Below, in pieces: positions 42,928-51,597 of a DNA stretch of 64,000 bases. The notes beneath the pieces are model-generated. The model saw only the letters and a program-made list of their open reading frames with translations. It was not told the DNA's origin and ran no database searches. A program made the position numbers and the translations under genes. The DNA comes from Faecalibacterium prausnitzii. Lineage in GTDB: Bacteria; Bacillota; Clostridia; Oscillospirales; Ruminococcaceae. The first letter of the stretch is position 1. Every line of letters starts with the position of its first letter. Location: the NCBI RefSeq assembly GCF_003287495.1, contig NZ_PRLE01000001.1, forward strand, positions 62,001 through 126,000, read 5' to 3'.

Positions 42928-43674
42928 ATGGAACCCATTGTAACGCCGGGACTTGTCCTCAAAGAGACCCGATACAAAGAATCGGACCGGATCATCACAA
43001 TTTTAACGCCGGGGCTGGGGGTCATCTCCGCCTCGGCACAGAGCAGCCTGCGGCTGAAAAACAAATTGTTCAGCGCCTGCGGGCTTTTTTGCTACTCAGA
43101 ATTTGTGCTGCTGCCGGGTCGGAATATGTACACTGTCCGGGAAGCGGAAAGTAAAAACGTTTTTCACGGCATCGCTTCCAGCATTGAGGGAATGAGTCTT
43201 GCCATGTATATGGCTGAGATGGCCGCAGCCCTTTCCCCAACGGGAGAAGAAGCGGAAAAAGAGCTGCGGCTGCTGCTCAACTGCCTTTATATGCTCAGCG
43301 AGAAAAAAGCAGACCTCCGGGTCATCAAGGCCGTGTTTGAGCTGCGCACCATGAGCGAGTGCGGCTTTTTGCCGCAGCTGGTATATTGCAGGGGCTGCGG
43401 CACTTACGACGGCCCGGCCTTTTATCTGGACCCGCAGGAGGGCTGTCTGCTTTGTGCCGCCTGTGCACAGAAAGCAGGGAAGACCTGCAATCTGGATGCC
43501 GGGGCATTGTTTGCCCTGCGGCATATCTGCCTTGTGGAAGACAAGAAAATTTTTGCATTTAAAATTTCGGTCGGGAGCCTTGCAAAGCTTGCCATTGCAG
43601 CGGAGCAGTATGCCCTGACCCATCTGGACAAACCGTTGAAGAGTTACGACTTTTTAAAATCGGTATTACCATAA
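42928..43674 (+). CDS. recO: DNA repair protein RecO
   Basis: RecO helps RecR load RecA on SSB-coated DNA. In this 248-residue protein the N-terminal OB-fold has VLKETRYKESDRIITILTPGLG, and the C-terminal helical domain carries a four-Cys zinc site: CRGCG near residue 155 and CLLCAAC near 180. ATG 42928 follows GGGAGGAGGA, which decides it over the upstream TTG in the same frame. era precedes it and mutS2 follows after 15 nt. Confidence 0.93.
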   Translation: MEPIVTPGLVLKETRYKESDRIITILTPGLGVISASAQSSLRLKNKLFSACGLFCYSEFVLLPGRNMYTVREAESKNVFHGIASSIEGMSLAMYMAEMAAALSPTGEEAEKELRLLLNCLYMLSEKKADLRVIKAVFELRTMSECGFLPQLVYCRGCGTYDGPAFYLDPQEGCLLCAACAQKAGKTCNLDAGALFALRHICLVEDKKIFAFKISVGSLAKLAIAAEQYALTHLDKPLKSYDFLKSVLP

Positions 43675-43689
43675 ACAAAGGAATCTACT

Positions 43690-46101
43690 ATGGAAACAAG
43701 CTATTTAAAAACACTGGAGCTTGACAAGATCATTGCACGGGCGGCGGAGGGCTGTGTGTGCAAGGAAGCCCGGGAAAAAATGCTGGAACTGGAGCCCCAG
43801 TGTGACCCGGATGAGGTTCGCTATGCATTGGAGCAGACGGATGCGATCAACACCCTGCTCATCAAAAACGGTTCGCCCCGGTTTGGTGGGGTAGAGGGTG
43901 TCAGCCAGCTGACCACGCGTGCGGTCAAGGGCGGCGTGCTCTCCATGGGCGAACTGCTGATGGTGGCAGGTGCACTGCGTAATTTCCAGAATCTGAGCAG
44001 CTGGTACGGCTCCTCGGACCATGACGCACTGCCGACCGATGACCTGTTCTATGCGCTGGCCCCGGAACCAGGCCTGGAACAGCAGATCTCCAGTGCCATT
44101 CTGGCTCCGGATGCGATGGCGGATACGGCTTCCCGCACCTTGAACGAGCTGCGCAAGAAGATCCGTGCAACCGAAAACAGCATCCGTGACCGGCTGGAAA
44201 GCATGGTTCGCAACATGGATACTTCTAAATACCTGCAGGAGAGCGTGGTTTCCATGCGCAATGGCCGCTACGTTGTCCCGGTCAAGAGCGAGTACCGCGG
44301 CGAGGTCAGCGGCGTTATCCACGATGTTTCGTCCACGGGTGCAACTGTCTTTGTGGAGCCGCAGGCAGTCGTGGAAGCCAACGCCCGCATTTTGCAGTAC
44401 CGTGCCCAGGAAGCACAGGAGATCGAGCGCATTCTGGTGGCCTTTACGGCCCAGGTGGCGGCCATTGAGCCGCAGTTCCAGTACAGCTATCAGGCAATGT
44501 TAGACATTGACGTTCTGCTGGCAAAGGCCCGCCTGGCGCTGGATATGAAAGCCTTTAAACCGGCTGTCCGTACGGATACGTCATTCTCCCTTGTCCGGGC
44601 GCGGCACCCGCTCATTGACCCGAAAAAATGTGTCCCGGTGGATATTGCGCTGGGGAAGGAGTATGATTCGCTCATCATTACCGGCCCCAATACGGGCGGT
44701 AAGACGGTCACGCTGAAAACAGCAGGCCTTTTGTGTGCCATGGCGCAGTGCGGCTTCCTTATCCCGGCTGATGAGCGGAGCGAGGTCTGTGTTTTTGATG
44801 AGTTCCTTGTGGACATTGGCGATGAGCAGAGCATTGAGCAGAGCCTTTCCACATTCTCTGGCCACATGAAAAAAATCACCGGCATTCTGGAGCTGGCCAT
44901 GCCTCACACGCTGGTCCTGCTGGATGAGCTGGGTGCCGGTACGGACCCGGCCGAGGGTGCTGCGTTGGCAGTGGCCATCATTGAAGAGCTGCGCCGCCGT
45001 GGTGTGCTCCTGATGGCTACCACCCACTATGCAGAGCTCAAGGTCTTTGCGCTGGAAACGAAAGGCGTTGTCAATGCAAGCTGCGAGTTTGATCTGGAAA
45101 CGCTGCGCCCCACCTATAAACTGAGCGTTGGCGTGCCAGGCAAATCCAACGCGTTCCTCATCAGTGAAAAGCTGGGCATCCCGGAGCGGGTCATTGAAGC
45201 TGCCCAGCAGCATCTTTCGGCGGAGGATAAGCGTCTGGATGCCGTTCTGGGCCAGCTGGACGATTTGAAGCTCCAGCTCAAAGAAAGCCAGAATGAGGTG
45301 GAGGAGCTGAAAAATGAGGCTGCCCACCAGCTGGACGCCGCCCGCAAAAAACGCGATGAGCTGATCCAGCAGGGCGAAAACGAGCTGGAAGCAGCCCGTG
45401 CCAAAGCCCGCAGACTGGCACAGGACGTGGAAAGCAAAGCCTACGCCCTGACCGACGAGCTGCGCCAGATTCAGAAAGATGAGCGGATGAGCACCCAGCA
45501 GAAAGCCCAGCGTGCCCGGGAAATCGCTAAAAAAGAATCGGAAAAGCTGCTGGTCGGCTCTGAGGTGGTGCACAATCCTGTCAAGGAGTTTGTGCCGCTG
45601 AAAGAGGTCAAGGTAGGGCAGGAGGTCTGCATTGCAGAACTGAATCAGCTGGCAACTGTGCTGGCGCTGCCGGACAAGAACAGCGATGTGCTGGTCCGTG
45701 CCGGTATCATTAAAACGAAAGTGCCGCTCAATGGGCTGAAGCAGCCGGAAAAATTGGTCAAGGAGGCAAAGCCCCTGACCAAAGCTCAGCAGCGTTACTC
45801 GCGCCTGACGGGCGATGCCAACCGCCCCAATGGCCGGGTCGAGCGGGTACAGCGCACCGCAAAAATGGAATGCAATCTGCTGGGCCTGACTGTGGACGAA
45901 GCGCTGCCGGAAGTGGATTCGTTCATCGACCGCGCGATTCTGAACGGCCAGACCGTTGTTTATCTGATCCATGGCAACGGTACCGGCGCGCTGCGCACAG
46001 CCATCCACAAGCACCTGCGCGGCAACCGGATGGTCAAGAGCTTCCGCCTGGGCCGCTATGGCGAGGGTGAAAGCGGTGTGACTGTAGTAGAGCTCAAGTG
46101 A
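43690..46101 (+). CDS. mutS2: MutS2 (RqcU) Smr-domain ATPase
   Basis: This 803-residue MutS2 lacks the mismatch-reading N-terminal domain. The ATPase Walker A is GPNTGGKTVTLKT near residue 335, with LLDELGAGTDPAEG near 413. A long coiled coil spans about 510-620. The C-terminal Smr nuclease domain has VYLIHGNGTGALRTAIHKHL. In Bacillus, MutS2 splits collided ribosomes; an anti-recombination role has also been proposed. ATG 43690 follows AAAGGAATC. It precedes the amidase by 6 nt. Confidence 0.95.
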   Translation: METSYLKTLELDKIIARAAEGCVCKEAREKMLELEPQCDPDEVRYALEQTDAINTLLIKNGSPRFGGVEGVSQLTTRAVKGGVLSMGELLMVAGALRNFQNLSSWYGSSDHDALPTDDLFYALAPEPGLEQQISSAILAPDAMADTASRTLNELRKKIRATENSIRDRLESMVRNMDTSKYLQESVVSMRNGRYVVPVKSEYRGEVSGVIHDVSSTGATVFVEPQAVVEANARILQYRAQEAQEIERILVAFTAQVAAIEPQFQYSYQAMLDIDVLLAKARLALDMKAFKPAVRTDTSFSLVRARHPLIDPKKCVPVDIALGKEYDSLIITGPNTGGKTVTLKTAGLLCAMAQCGFLIPADERSEVCVFDEFLVDIGDEQSIEQSLSTFSGHMKKITGILELAMPHTLVLLDELGAGTDPAEGAALAVAIIEELRRRGVLLMATTHYAELKVFALETKGVVNASCEFDLETLRPTYKLSVGVPGKSNAFLISEKLGIPERVIEAAQQHLSAEDKRLDAVLGQLDDLKLQLKESQNEVEELKNEAAHQLDAARKKRDELIQQGENELEAARAKARRLAQDVESKAYALTDELRQIQKDERMSTQQKAQRAREIAKKESEKLLVGSEVVHNPVKEFVPLKEVKVGQEVCIAELNQLATVLALPDKNSDVLVRAGIIKTKVPLNGLKQPEKLVKEAKPLTKAQQRYSRLTGDANRPNGRVERVQRTAKMECNLLGLTVDEALPEVDSFIDRAILNGQTVVYLIHGNGTGALRTAIHKHLRGNRMVKSFRLGRYGEGESGVTVVELK

Positions 46102-46107
46102 CCGGCG

Positions 46108-46971
46108 ATGGCAGGACGTTCAAAACATGCCGCTCTGCGCAGACGGAAGAAGAACCGCAAGGGCCTTTCTATTGGGACGGTCGTTTCGCTTCTGGTTTGT
46201 CTGCTCTGTTTCAGCGCAACGTTTTTCCTCTGGAAAGCAGCACTGGCAGGCCCAAAACTGAACCGTGAGGCAGGGGAGGAAGAAGACTTCCGCCCAGTGG
46301 TTGGTAACCCGCCGTACCGGATCGCTGTAGATGCGGGCCATGGAGGATCAGACCCGGGCGCACAGGGCATTGTGACCGAAAGCGAAATGACAGCTCAAAC
46401 AGCGCAGGATCTTCTGGCATGGCTGGAAGCGGACTCAAACTATATTCCGCTGATATCCCGTGAAAGCTACGATGTAACAGCCAAGCCCAGCGAACGGGCT
46501 GCGGCCATCCATGCGCAAAATCCAGACCTGATGTTATCCATTCATGGAAACTCTGCGCCGGAGGGTTCGACTGCTTCCGGATTTGAGTGCTATCCGTCTG
46601 TTCCTGGAAGAACCTGGCACAAAGAAAGCTATTACTTTGCCAGACAGCTGGCCGAAAAAATGCAGCAGGCGGGAGCAAAGCTGCGCGGCCATGGCGGCAT
46701 TCGGTACATTTATTATCAGGGCGAGACGAAACAGCTGGTGGAATCGAACCACACCGAGGTACGGGAAGAACGGAGCTTTACATTGCTGGAAGATGTTGAT
46801 TGTCCGGCCGTCTTGGCAGAACAGTGCTTTGTGACCAGCGAGGAAGACGTGGCGCAGTTTGGCAGTGAAACAGGCTGCAAGAAAACTGCACGGGCCTACT
46901 ATGAAGCCATCTGTGCCTATTTTGATACAGAGCCTTTACCGGAAGCATTTGAAACCCGGCACAACGGATAA
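46108..46971 (+). CDS. N-acetylmuramoyl-L-alanine amidase (Amidase_3)
   Basis: This 287-residue secreted or anchored zinc amidase cleaves the stem peptide from MurNAc. A basic N-terminus and one membrane helix (about residues 22-44) precede the catalytic domain, which starts at YRIAVDAGHGGSDPGA. Ligands and catalytic residues are the His in GHGG, a Glu in ESEMT, the His in SIHGNSAP, and the Glu in LAEQCFVTS. It resembles CwlD/CwlC-type enzymes; a germination role cannot be claimed. ATG 46108 has only a weak binding site, so it may be coupled to mutS2. Confidence 0.88.
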   Translation: MAGRSKHAALRRRKKNRKGLSIGTVVSLLVCLLCFSATFFLWKAALAGPKLNREAGEEEDFRPVVGNPPYRIAVDAGHGGSDPGAQGIVTESEMTAQTAQDLLAWLEADSNYIPLISRESYDVTAKPSERAAAIHAQNPDLMLSIHGNSAPEGSTASGFECYPSVPGRTWHKESYYFARQLAEKMQQAGAKLRGHGGIRYIYYQGETKQLVESNHTEVREERSFTLLEDVDCPAVLAEQCFVTSEEDVAQFGSETGCKKTARAYYEAICAYFDTEPLPEAFETRHNG

Positions 46972-46988
46972 ATAAAACCAAACATGAG

Positions 46989-47033
46989 TCCCAGGACAAA
47001 TTGCTGTACTGCAAAATTGTCGTGGGATTTTTT
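46989..47033 (+). terminator. Terminator after the amidase gene
   Basis: TCCCAGGACAAATT pairs with AATTGTCGTGGGA with one mismatch, followed by six T. It ends the phoH-mutS2-amidase transcript. Confidence 0.8.
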
Positions 47034-47366
47034 ATTATTGCAAAACGGAAGATGCTGTATTGAATTTATTACAGCCAGACTTTTGAAGCTGAGATACAGA
47101 AGAAGAGAGAGAAGTGCCCTATTTTTTGTTTGATAAAGTTTCGTATAATGCACGTTATATGAAAATTAGGGGAGTGAAAAATGCCTCTTTTCCGGGTTTT
47201 GGGCCTTTCAGGCTCCAGCGTCCAGTTTTCGCCAGTTCAGTCTGCTTGGTGTGCATTTGCGTGTTGTTGTGTTTTACACCTGTTTCATGCGTTTATTTTT
47301 ATCTGGTTTTATTTTCTCTGGCTGCTGTTCGTGTTTGCTTTTTATTCTTATATTGCAGCTAAACCA

Positions 47367-47412
47367 AAAAGCGTTCCATCGGCTTGCAGTGGCTTTCCGT
47401 TGGAACGCTTTT
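47367..47412. terminator. Bidirectional hairpin downstream of xer
   Basis: AAAAGCGTTCCA pairs perfectly with TGGAACGCTTTT across a 22-nt loop. On the minus strand it is followed by TTTTTGG, so it can end the radA-xer transcript; the plus direction has only TTTT from the stem. Confidence 0.7.
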
Positions 47413-47589
47413 CGTCTATTTAATACAAGGATTAAATACTTGTATCTTAACTTTAATGCTGCAATCATTTACAACTTATTACGGACACATGATTGCCGGA
47501 TTTGAGTTTGCTGCTTTGGAAACCGCTTATTTTTCAAGCCGTCCTGGTAAACCCGCTAACATGGTCTTTGTTGGTGTTGGACCATGGGT

Positions 47590-48777
47590 TCAGTCATTCT
47601 CCGGTTTATCCAGCATCCCGGAAACGTCCACCCGGAAACCATCCTGCGCGGCTCCGTCAAAGGCTTCCATTGGGCCGGAGGGCATCTCTGCAGAGTCTTC
47701 TTCTGGAGGCAAAGTTTCCCTGTTCTCCCCTGTTTTTGCTTCTGTTGTATCCAACATTTTCTTTTTCGGCTCCACATTGCCGAGCGGATTCTGCTCAATG
47801 GCGGCACGCACCTGAAATTCTTGTAGATGCGTGTAAATTTGAGTAGTGCCAACACTGCTATGGCCTAAAAGCTGCTTGAGGGTCAGAATATCCACATTCC
47901 CGGTCTGATACATCAGCGTGGCAGCAGTATGGCGCAATTTATGGGTGGAAAAGCCCTTGAGCCCGGCCGCTTTCATGGCTCCGGTGATGAGCTGCTCTAC
48001 CCTGCGGTTGGAGATGCGTTCTTTGCGCCGCCGGGTGATGAACACGGCACGTTCTTTGGGGCTCAGGCCCTCCATTGTATTGCGCTTGTTTAAATAGAGC
48101 TGCAAGGCCTCAATGCAGGCATCATTCAAGTAGATCATCCGCTCTTTATGGCCCTTGCCGAAAAGCCGGATCTGACGCTGTTCCAGATCAATGTCATCCA
48201 GATCCATCCCGACAAGCTCGGCCAGACGCATTCCGCAGTTCAAAAATAGAACAGTCATGCAGTAATCCCGCTCCGGGAAATCGCTCTGGGTCTGGGTGCT
48301 TTCCAACAGGTCCATGGACTGTTCTGCCGTCAGATATTTGGGCAAAACTTTATCCTGTTTTGGGGGGCGGATGGCTGCTGTGGGGTCCTGTGTGATCTTG
48401 TTGACCTGATTGACAAGGTAATCATAGAAGCCGTGCAGACTGGCCAGCCGCCGGGCGGTAGAAGACTTTTTGTTTCCGCATTCCCGGTTTAAAAAATACA
48501 GATATTCGTAAATATCTTCTTTGGTCACGCTGGACCAGAAAGTGGTATCCAACCCCTTTGGGTCAATTTCTTTGATCTCAGCGTCTTCCGGGACAAGTGC
48601 GCGGCGGCGCTTCATAAAGCGGCTGAAATTGCGCAGATCACAATAATAATTGAATGCCGTATGGGGGCTTTTGCCTGCAATGACTTCCAGATACCGCACA
48701 TACTCCACGATATCCTGCGAGGCATCATCGAAAGGTTTGTGCTTTTCGGGGTTCTTTTCGTTCAGATAAATGGACAT
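47590..48777 (-). CDS. xerC: Tyrosine recombinase, XerC/XerD family
   Basis: This 395-residue site-specific recombinase has a SAM-like N-terminal core-binding domain (residues 20-135) and a catalytic domain with the full R-K-HxxR-H-Y set: Arg in CGMRLAEL, Lys in GKGHKER, HKLRHTAA, LGHSS and Tyr in IYTH. A charged tail of about 65 residues follows the Tyr and is longer than in XerC/D. It is 12 nt downstream of radA on the same strand. No attachment sites or phage genes are nearby, so a housekeeping dimer-resolution role is likely. XerC versus XerD is not decided. Confidence 0.85.
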   Translation of the reverse strand: MSIYLNEKNPEKHKPFDDASQDIVEYVRYLEVIAGKSPHTAFNYYCDLRNFSRFMKRRRALVPEDAEIKEIDPKGLDTTFWSSVTKEDIYEYLYFLNRECGNKKSSTARRLASLHGFYDYLVNQVNKITQDPTAAIRPPKQDKVLPKYLTAEQSMDLLESTQTQSDFPERDYCMTVLFLNCGMRLAELVGMDLDDIDLEQRQIRLFGKGHKERMIYLNDACIEALQLYLNKRNTMEGLSPKERAVFITRRRKERISNRRVEQLITGAMKAAGLKGFSTHKLRHTAATLMYQTGNVDILTLKQLLGHSSVGTTQIYTHLQEFQVRAAIEQNPLGNVEPKKKMLDTTEAKTGENRETLPPEEDSAEMPSGPMEAFDGAAQDGFRVDVSGMLDKPEND

Positions 48778-48789
48778 TGGCTTCCTCTT

Positions 48790-50202
48790 TTATAAGCGGT
48801 CAGATTTCAGTGCATGGATGGCATCCGAGATATAAGCGGCACCAACCAGTTTCATGCCGGGATAATCAGCGGCGTTCAGGTGAGGCAGACTGTGCTTTGG
48901 GATGACAGCCCGCTCAAAACCGATGCGTTCTGCTTCCCGCAGACGCTGCTCGAGATTTGGAACACTGCGAACCTCACCGCCGAGTCCGACTTCCCCAATG
49001 GCAATCAGCTTATCGCTGACCGGGCAGTCCAGCAGAGACGATACCATGCTCAGACAGACAGCCAAATCGCAGGCAGTGTCCCGCAGGGCAATGCCGCCTA
49101 CGATGTTGATATAAACGTCCAGATTGCCGAAGAAATACCCGGCACGTTTTTCCAGCACGGCGATCAGCAGATTCATGCGGTTATAGTCGTAGCCGCTGCA
49201 GGCACGGCGCGGAGCCGGAAAATTTGTTTTGGTGGCAAGGGCTTGAATCTCGCTCAGGATGGGGCGGCTGCCCTCCATGGTACATGCTACACAGTTGCCG
49301 GAAACGCCCAGCGGACGGCCATCCAGCAGCATCTGCGAGGGGTTTTCGATCTCTTCCAGCCCCTGCCCGGTCATATCAAACATGCCGAGCTCATTGGTAG
49401 AGCCATAACGGTTTTTGGCTGCCCGCAGGATACGGTACGGGAGCATTTTGTCCCCCTCAAAGTAGAGCACGGTATCCACAATGTGCTCCATGACTTTAGG
49501 GCCTGCAATGGCACCGTCCTTGTTGACATGGCCAACGATGAACATGGGAATCTCCTGCTTTTTGGCCACCGCCAGCAGCCGGGCGGCACTCTCTTTTACC
49601 TGGCTGACCGTGCCGGAAGAAGAAGAGATATCCATGCAACGCATGGTTTGAATGGAGTCGATGACGACCAATTCCGGCTTTTCTTTCTCGATCAGGCCGC
49701 AGATCTCATCCACGTCGTTTTCTGCGGCGAGATAAATATTTTCCTGGGGTACTTTCAGGCGGGCTGCCCGCAGTTTGACTTGGCGCACGGATTCCTCGCC
49801 GGTAATATACAGCACAGTGTGCTGGTTGGAGATGGCACCGCAGAGCTGCAGCAGCATGGTGGACTTACCGACACCCGGCTCACCACTCAGCAGAACCACG
49901 CCGCCCAGTACGATACCGCCGCCCAGCACCCGATCAAGCTCTGAAATGCCGGTCAGAATACGACTTTTCTCTTCCGTTGTGCTGATATCCGCCAGCCGCT
50001 TTGCCGTCAGCGAGGTGACCCCCTCCTGCCGGGCAGGTGCGGCGCTTTTTCCGCCGGAAAGCCCGGCTTTGGGTGTTTCGGCAACCACATCTTCGTTCAT
50101 GGTATTCCAGCTGCCGCAGCTGGGGCAGCGCCCCATCCAGCGGGGGCTTGTCTCCCCGCAGTTGGAACAGACATATACCGTTTTCAACTTTGGTTCTTTC
50201 AT
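48790..50202 (-). CDS. radA: DNA repair protein RadA
   Basis: RadA is a 470-residue RecA-like helicase for branch migration. The N-terminal C4 zinc finger is CSNCGETSPRWMGRCPSCGSW minus its last residue, the P-loop is GEPGVGKST near residue 105, the KNRYGSTNELG motif is near 268, and the C-terminus is a Lon-like domain. Normal length. The start at 50202 is followed by a lysine-rich leader. xer follows on the same strand. Confidence 0.96.
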   Translation of the reverse strand: MKEPKLKTVYVCSNCGETSPRWMGRCPSCGSWNTMNEDVVAETPKAGLSGGKSAAPARQEGVTSLTAKRLADISTTEEKSRILTGISELDRVLGGGIVLGGVVLLSGEPGVGKSTMLLQLCGAISNQHTVLYITGEESVRQVKLRAARLKVPQENIYLAAENDVDEICGLIEKEKPELVVIDSIQTMRCMDISSSSGTVSQVKESAARLLAVAKKQEIPMFIVGHVNKDGAIAGPKVMEHIVDTVLYFEGDKMLPYRILRAAKNRYGSTNELGMFDMTGQGLEEIENPSQMLLDGRPLGVSGNCVACTMEGSRPILSEIQALATKTNFPAPRRACSGYDYNRMNLLIAVLEKRAGYFFGNLDVYINIVGGIALRDTACDLAVCLSMVSSLLDCPVSDKLIAIGEVGLGGEVRSVPNLEQRLREAERIGFERAVIPKHSLPHLNAADYPGMKLVGAAYISDAIHALKSDRL

Positions 50203-50278
50203 AAGAAGACTCCTGTGATTTCATTCGAGATACTTTGCATTTATCATACCACATTGCGCCGGTGCCCGCAAGGAACCG

Positions 50279-51058
50279 TTACGGAAATGCGGCCAGCTGA
50301 CTGCCCAAATAAGCAAGACAGGTAGCGGCTCCGCAGAGCGGAAGCATCGCTGCGGCGGTCAGTGCAAATTGTCCCAATAGCAGCTGGGCATGGGCAGAGG
50401 GGCTCCTCCCCCGCCCAAGAGAAAAAGCATGGAGTCTTCCGCTGACTTCCAGCGCGCAGGAGCCAAACCAGCAAAGTGCACCTGCAGCCAGTGCCGCCGG
50501 GATGCCGGAAATAAAAAGAAAGAACAACGCCTGCGGAAGTGGTATGCCGGAAAACAGCTGGAATGTCAATAGCCCTGTTCCAGCGCCATACAACATGATA
50601 AAAAGATAGATGGGCACAGGCCCGATGGCGGATAACCCCAACAGCAACAGAACGCAGAGGACTCCCAAAATCGTAAGCAGTTCGGTGCCGAACAGCTGTG
50701 CAATCTGTGAAGCGCTCTGGACAGCAAACAGGCCGCGCCAACAGCGCAGGTAATAGGAAAGCATGTCCATCTCTGCTGTATCCAGAAGCGCCTGCAGAAT
50801 TCCCGCTGTAAAGGCTCCTGAGAGATAAGAACCCGCAAGAAGCACGCATCCCTGATGAGGTGCAGAACGCTCTCTGTGGGACGCGGGAGCCGTTCTGGAA
50901 AGCACTTCTGTTTCTGGAATGTGTGGAACCGTTGTTTCCGGCGTGCTTTGGACGATAGCGGGCAGCGGTTCTTGTTCCGGAACGGGTGGCAGTGATGGAG
51001 GTGGTGTTATGGGGCCTTTTTCGATTGGTTGTATTTTAGGTTCCTGATAAACCCACAT
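50279..51058 (-). CDS. SpoIIM-like (DUF95) integral membrane protein
   Basis: This 259-residue protein has a Pro/Glu-rich cytosolic N-terminus (about 70 residues) and five to six membrane segments. SpoIIM-family features seem present: SYLSGAFTAGILQALL (first helix), LLLLGLSAIGPVPIYLF (Leu-Gly-x-Ser-x-Ile-Gly core) and a later FISGIPAALAAGAL helix. SpoIIM joins SpoIID and SpoIIP in the engulfment complex. The proline-rich leader is not typical. ATG 51058 follows AAAGGAGGG. The assignment rests on pattern only; if wrong, it is an unknown polytopic protein. Confidence 0.55.
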   Translation of the reverse strand: MWVYQEPKIQPIEKGPITPPPSLPPVPEQEPLPAIVQSTPETTVPHIPETEVLSRTAPASHRERSAPHQGCVLLAGSYLSGAFTAGILQALLDTAEMDMLSYYLRCWRGLFAVQSASQIAQLFGTELLTILGVLCVLLLLGLSAIGPVPIYLFIMLYGAGTGLLTFQLFSGIPLPQALFFLFISGIPAALAAGALCWFGSCALEVSGRLHAFSLGRGRSPSAHAQLLLGQFALTAAAMLPLCGAATCLAYLGSQLAAFP

Positions 51059-51082
51059 AAGGGCTGTCCCTCCTTTGAAAGA

Positions 51083-51112
51083 TAAAAGCAGGTGCACCGA
51101 AGCGATGCACCC
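51083..51112 (-). terminator. Possible terminator after the TIGR04086-type gene
   Basis: On the minus strand, GGTGCA pairs with TGCACC around a 9-nt loop and is followed by TGCTTTTATC. Short stem, moderate support. Confidence 0.45.
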
Positions 51113-51128
51113 GATTTTCAGGAAAAGC

Positions 51129-51530
51129 TCAGACTCTGCGTTTCCGCTCCGAGCGCAGCATCCCGAGGACGCCGCCGATGCAGCCGAGCAGCAGCGTGAC
51201 CCCGAACCGGACCAGCTGCATTTCCTGCAAAGGACTGCCGGAAAGCAGACCGAAGCAAAGCAGCAGAAAAACGAATAGAGCCCCCTGTACTACCCCACAG
51301 AGCAGCCCGCGGCTTTTCTGCCAGAAAGCCATCAGCCAGCCGCTGAACAGGCTGCCCGCACTGACCGCACAGGTCGCCATGGGCCAGGCCACATCCTGCG
51401 AAAGGCCCTGCTGTGCCATCAATGCGGCGAGGCCCGCCATACAGGCCCCGGTGACACAGCAGCCTGCGCCAAATGAGACCAGCGCCCGGCCCGCCGGGAA
51501 TTTTGCCGGAGAATTACCATTGCCAGACAT
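51129..51530 (-). CDS. TIGR04086-type four-helix membrane protein
   Basis: This 133-residue membrane protein has four hydrophobic segments and a basic C-terminus (RSERKRRV). Size and place next to yajC match the TIGR04086 family of Firmicutes, whose function is unknown. Its ATG (51528-51530) follows directly on the T-run of the hairpin at 51530-51573, and its only good Shine-Dalgarno sequence, GGGAGG, lies in the 3' arm of that hairpin. Translation may therefore be limited by the hairpin, and expression may depend on readthrough from yajC. Confidence 0.7.
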   Translation of the reverse strand: MSGNGNSPAKFPAGRALVSFGAGCCVTGACMAGLAALMAQQGLSQDVAWPMATCAVSAGSLFSGWLMAFWQKSRGLLCGVVQGALFVFLLLCFGLLSGSPLQEMQLVRFGVTLLLGCIGGVLGMLRSERKRRV

Positions 51531-51573
51531 AAAAACGCGCCTCCCTGCACTTACTGTATGCAGAAAGGCGCGT
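51530..51573 (-). terminator. Hairpin after yajC that also covers the next gene's ribosome site
   Basis: On the minus strand, ACGCGCC with CTGCA pairs with TGCAG and GGCGCGT, followed by five T. It can terminate yajC transcripts. The 3' arm contains GGGAGG, the presumed binding site of the next gene. Confidence 0.75.
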
Positions 51574-51597
51574 AAAAAATTCTTGCAGGCTGAAAAA

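Larger units (their letters stand above)
46972..47589. other. AT-rich 618-nt intergenic stretch with no clear gene
   Basis: Between the amidase and the convergent xer gene lies a stretch clearly richer in A and T than its neighbours. It holds a terminator (46989-47033), a TATAAT (47144-47149), a strong AGGGGAG site before ATG 47181, a perfect 12-bp hairpin (47367-47412) and an ATACAAG...CTTGTAT inverted repeat (47423-47445). The ORF from 47181 (80 codons) is hydrophobic and runs through the hairpin, so I do not call it a gene. A small RNA from about 47155 to 47412 is possible. Confidence 0.5.

Noticed and set aside
47181-47423. An 80-codon hydrophobic ORF behind a strong ribosome site
   Set aside because: It runs through a perfect hairpin, has odd codon use and no family pattern. 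Kept only as part of the unexplained intergenic region.
47590-48777. Tyrosine recombinase as a mobile-element integrase
   Set aside because: It is 12 nt from radA on the same strand, with no att repeats, tRNA target or phage genes; a housekeeping Xer is more likely.
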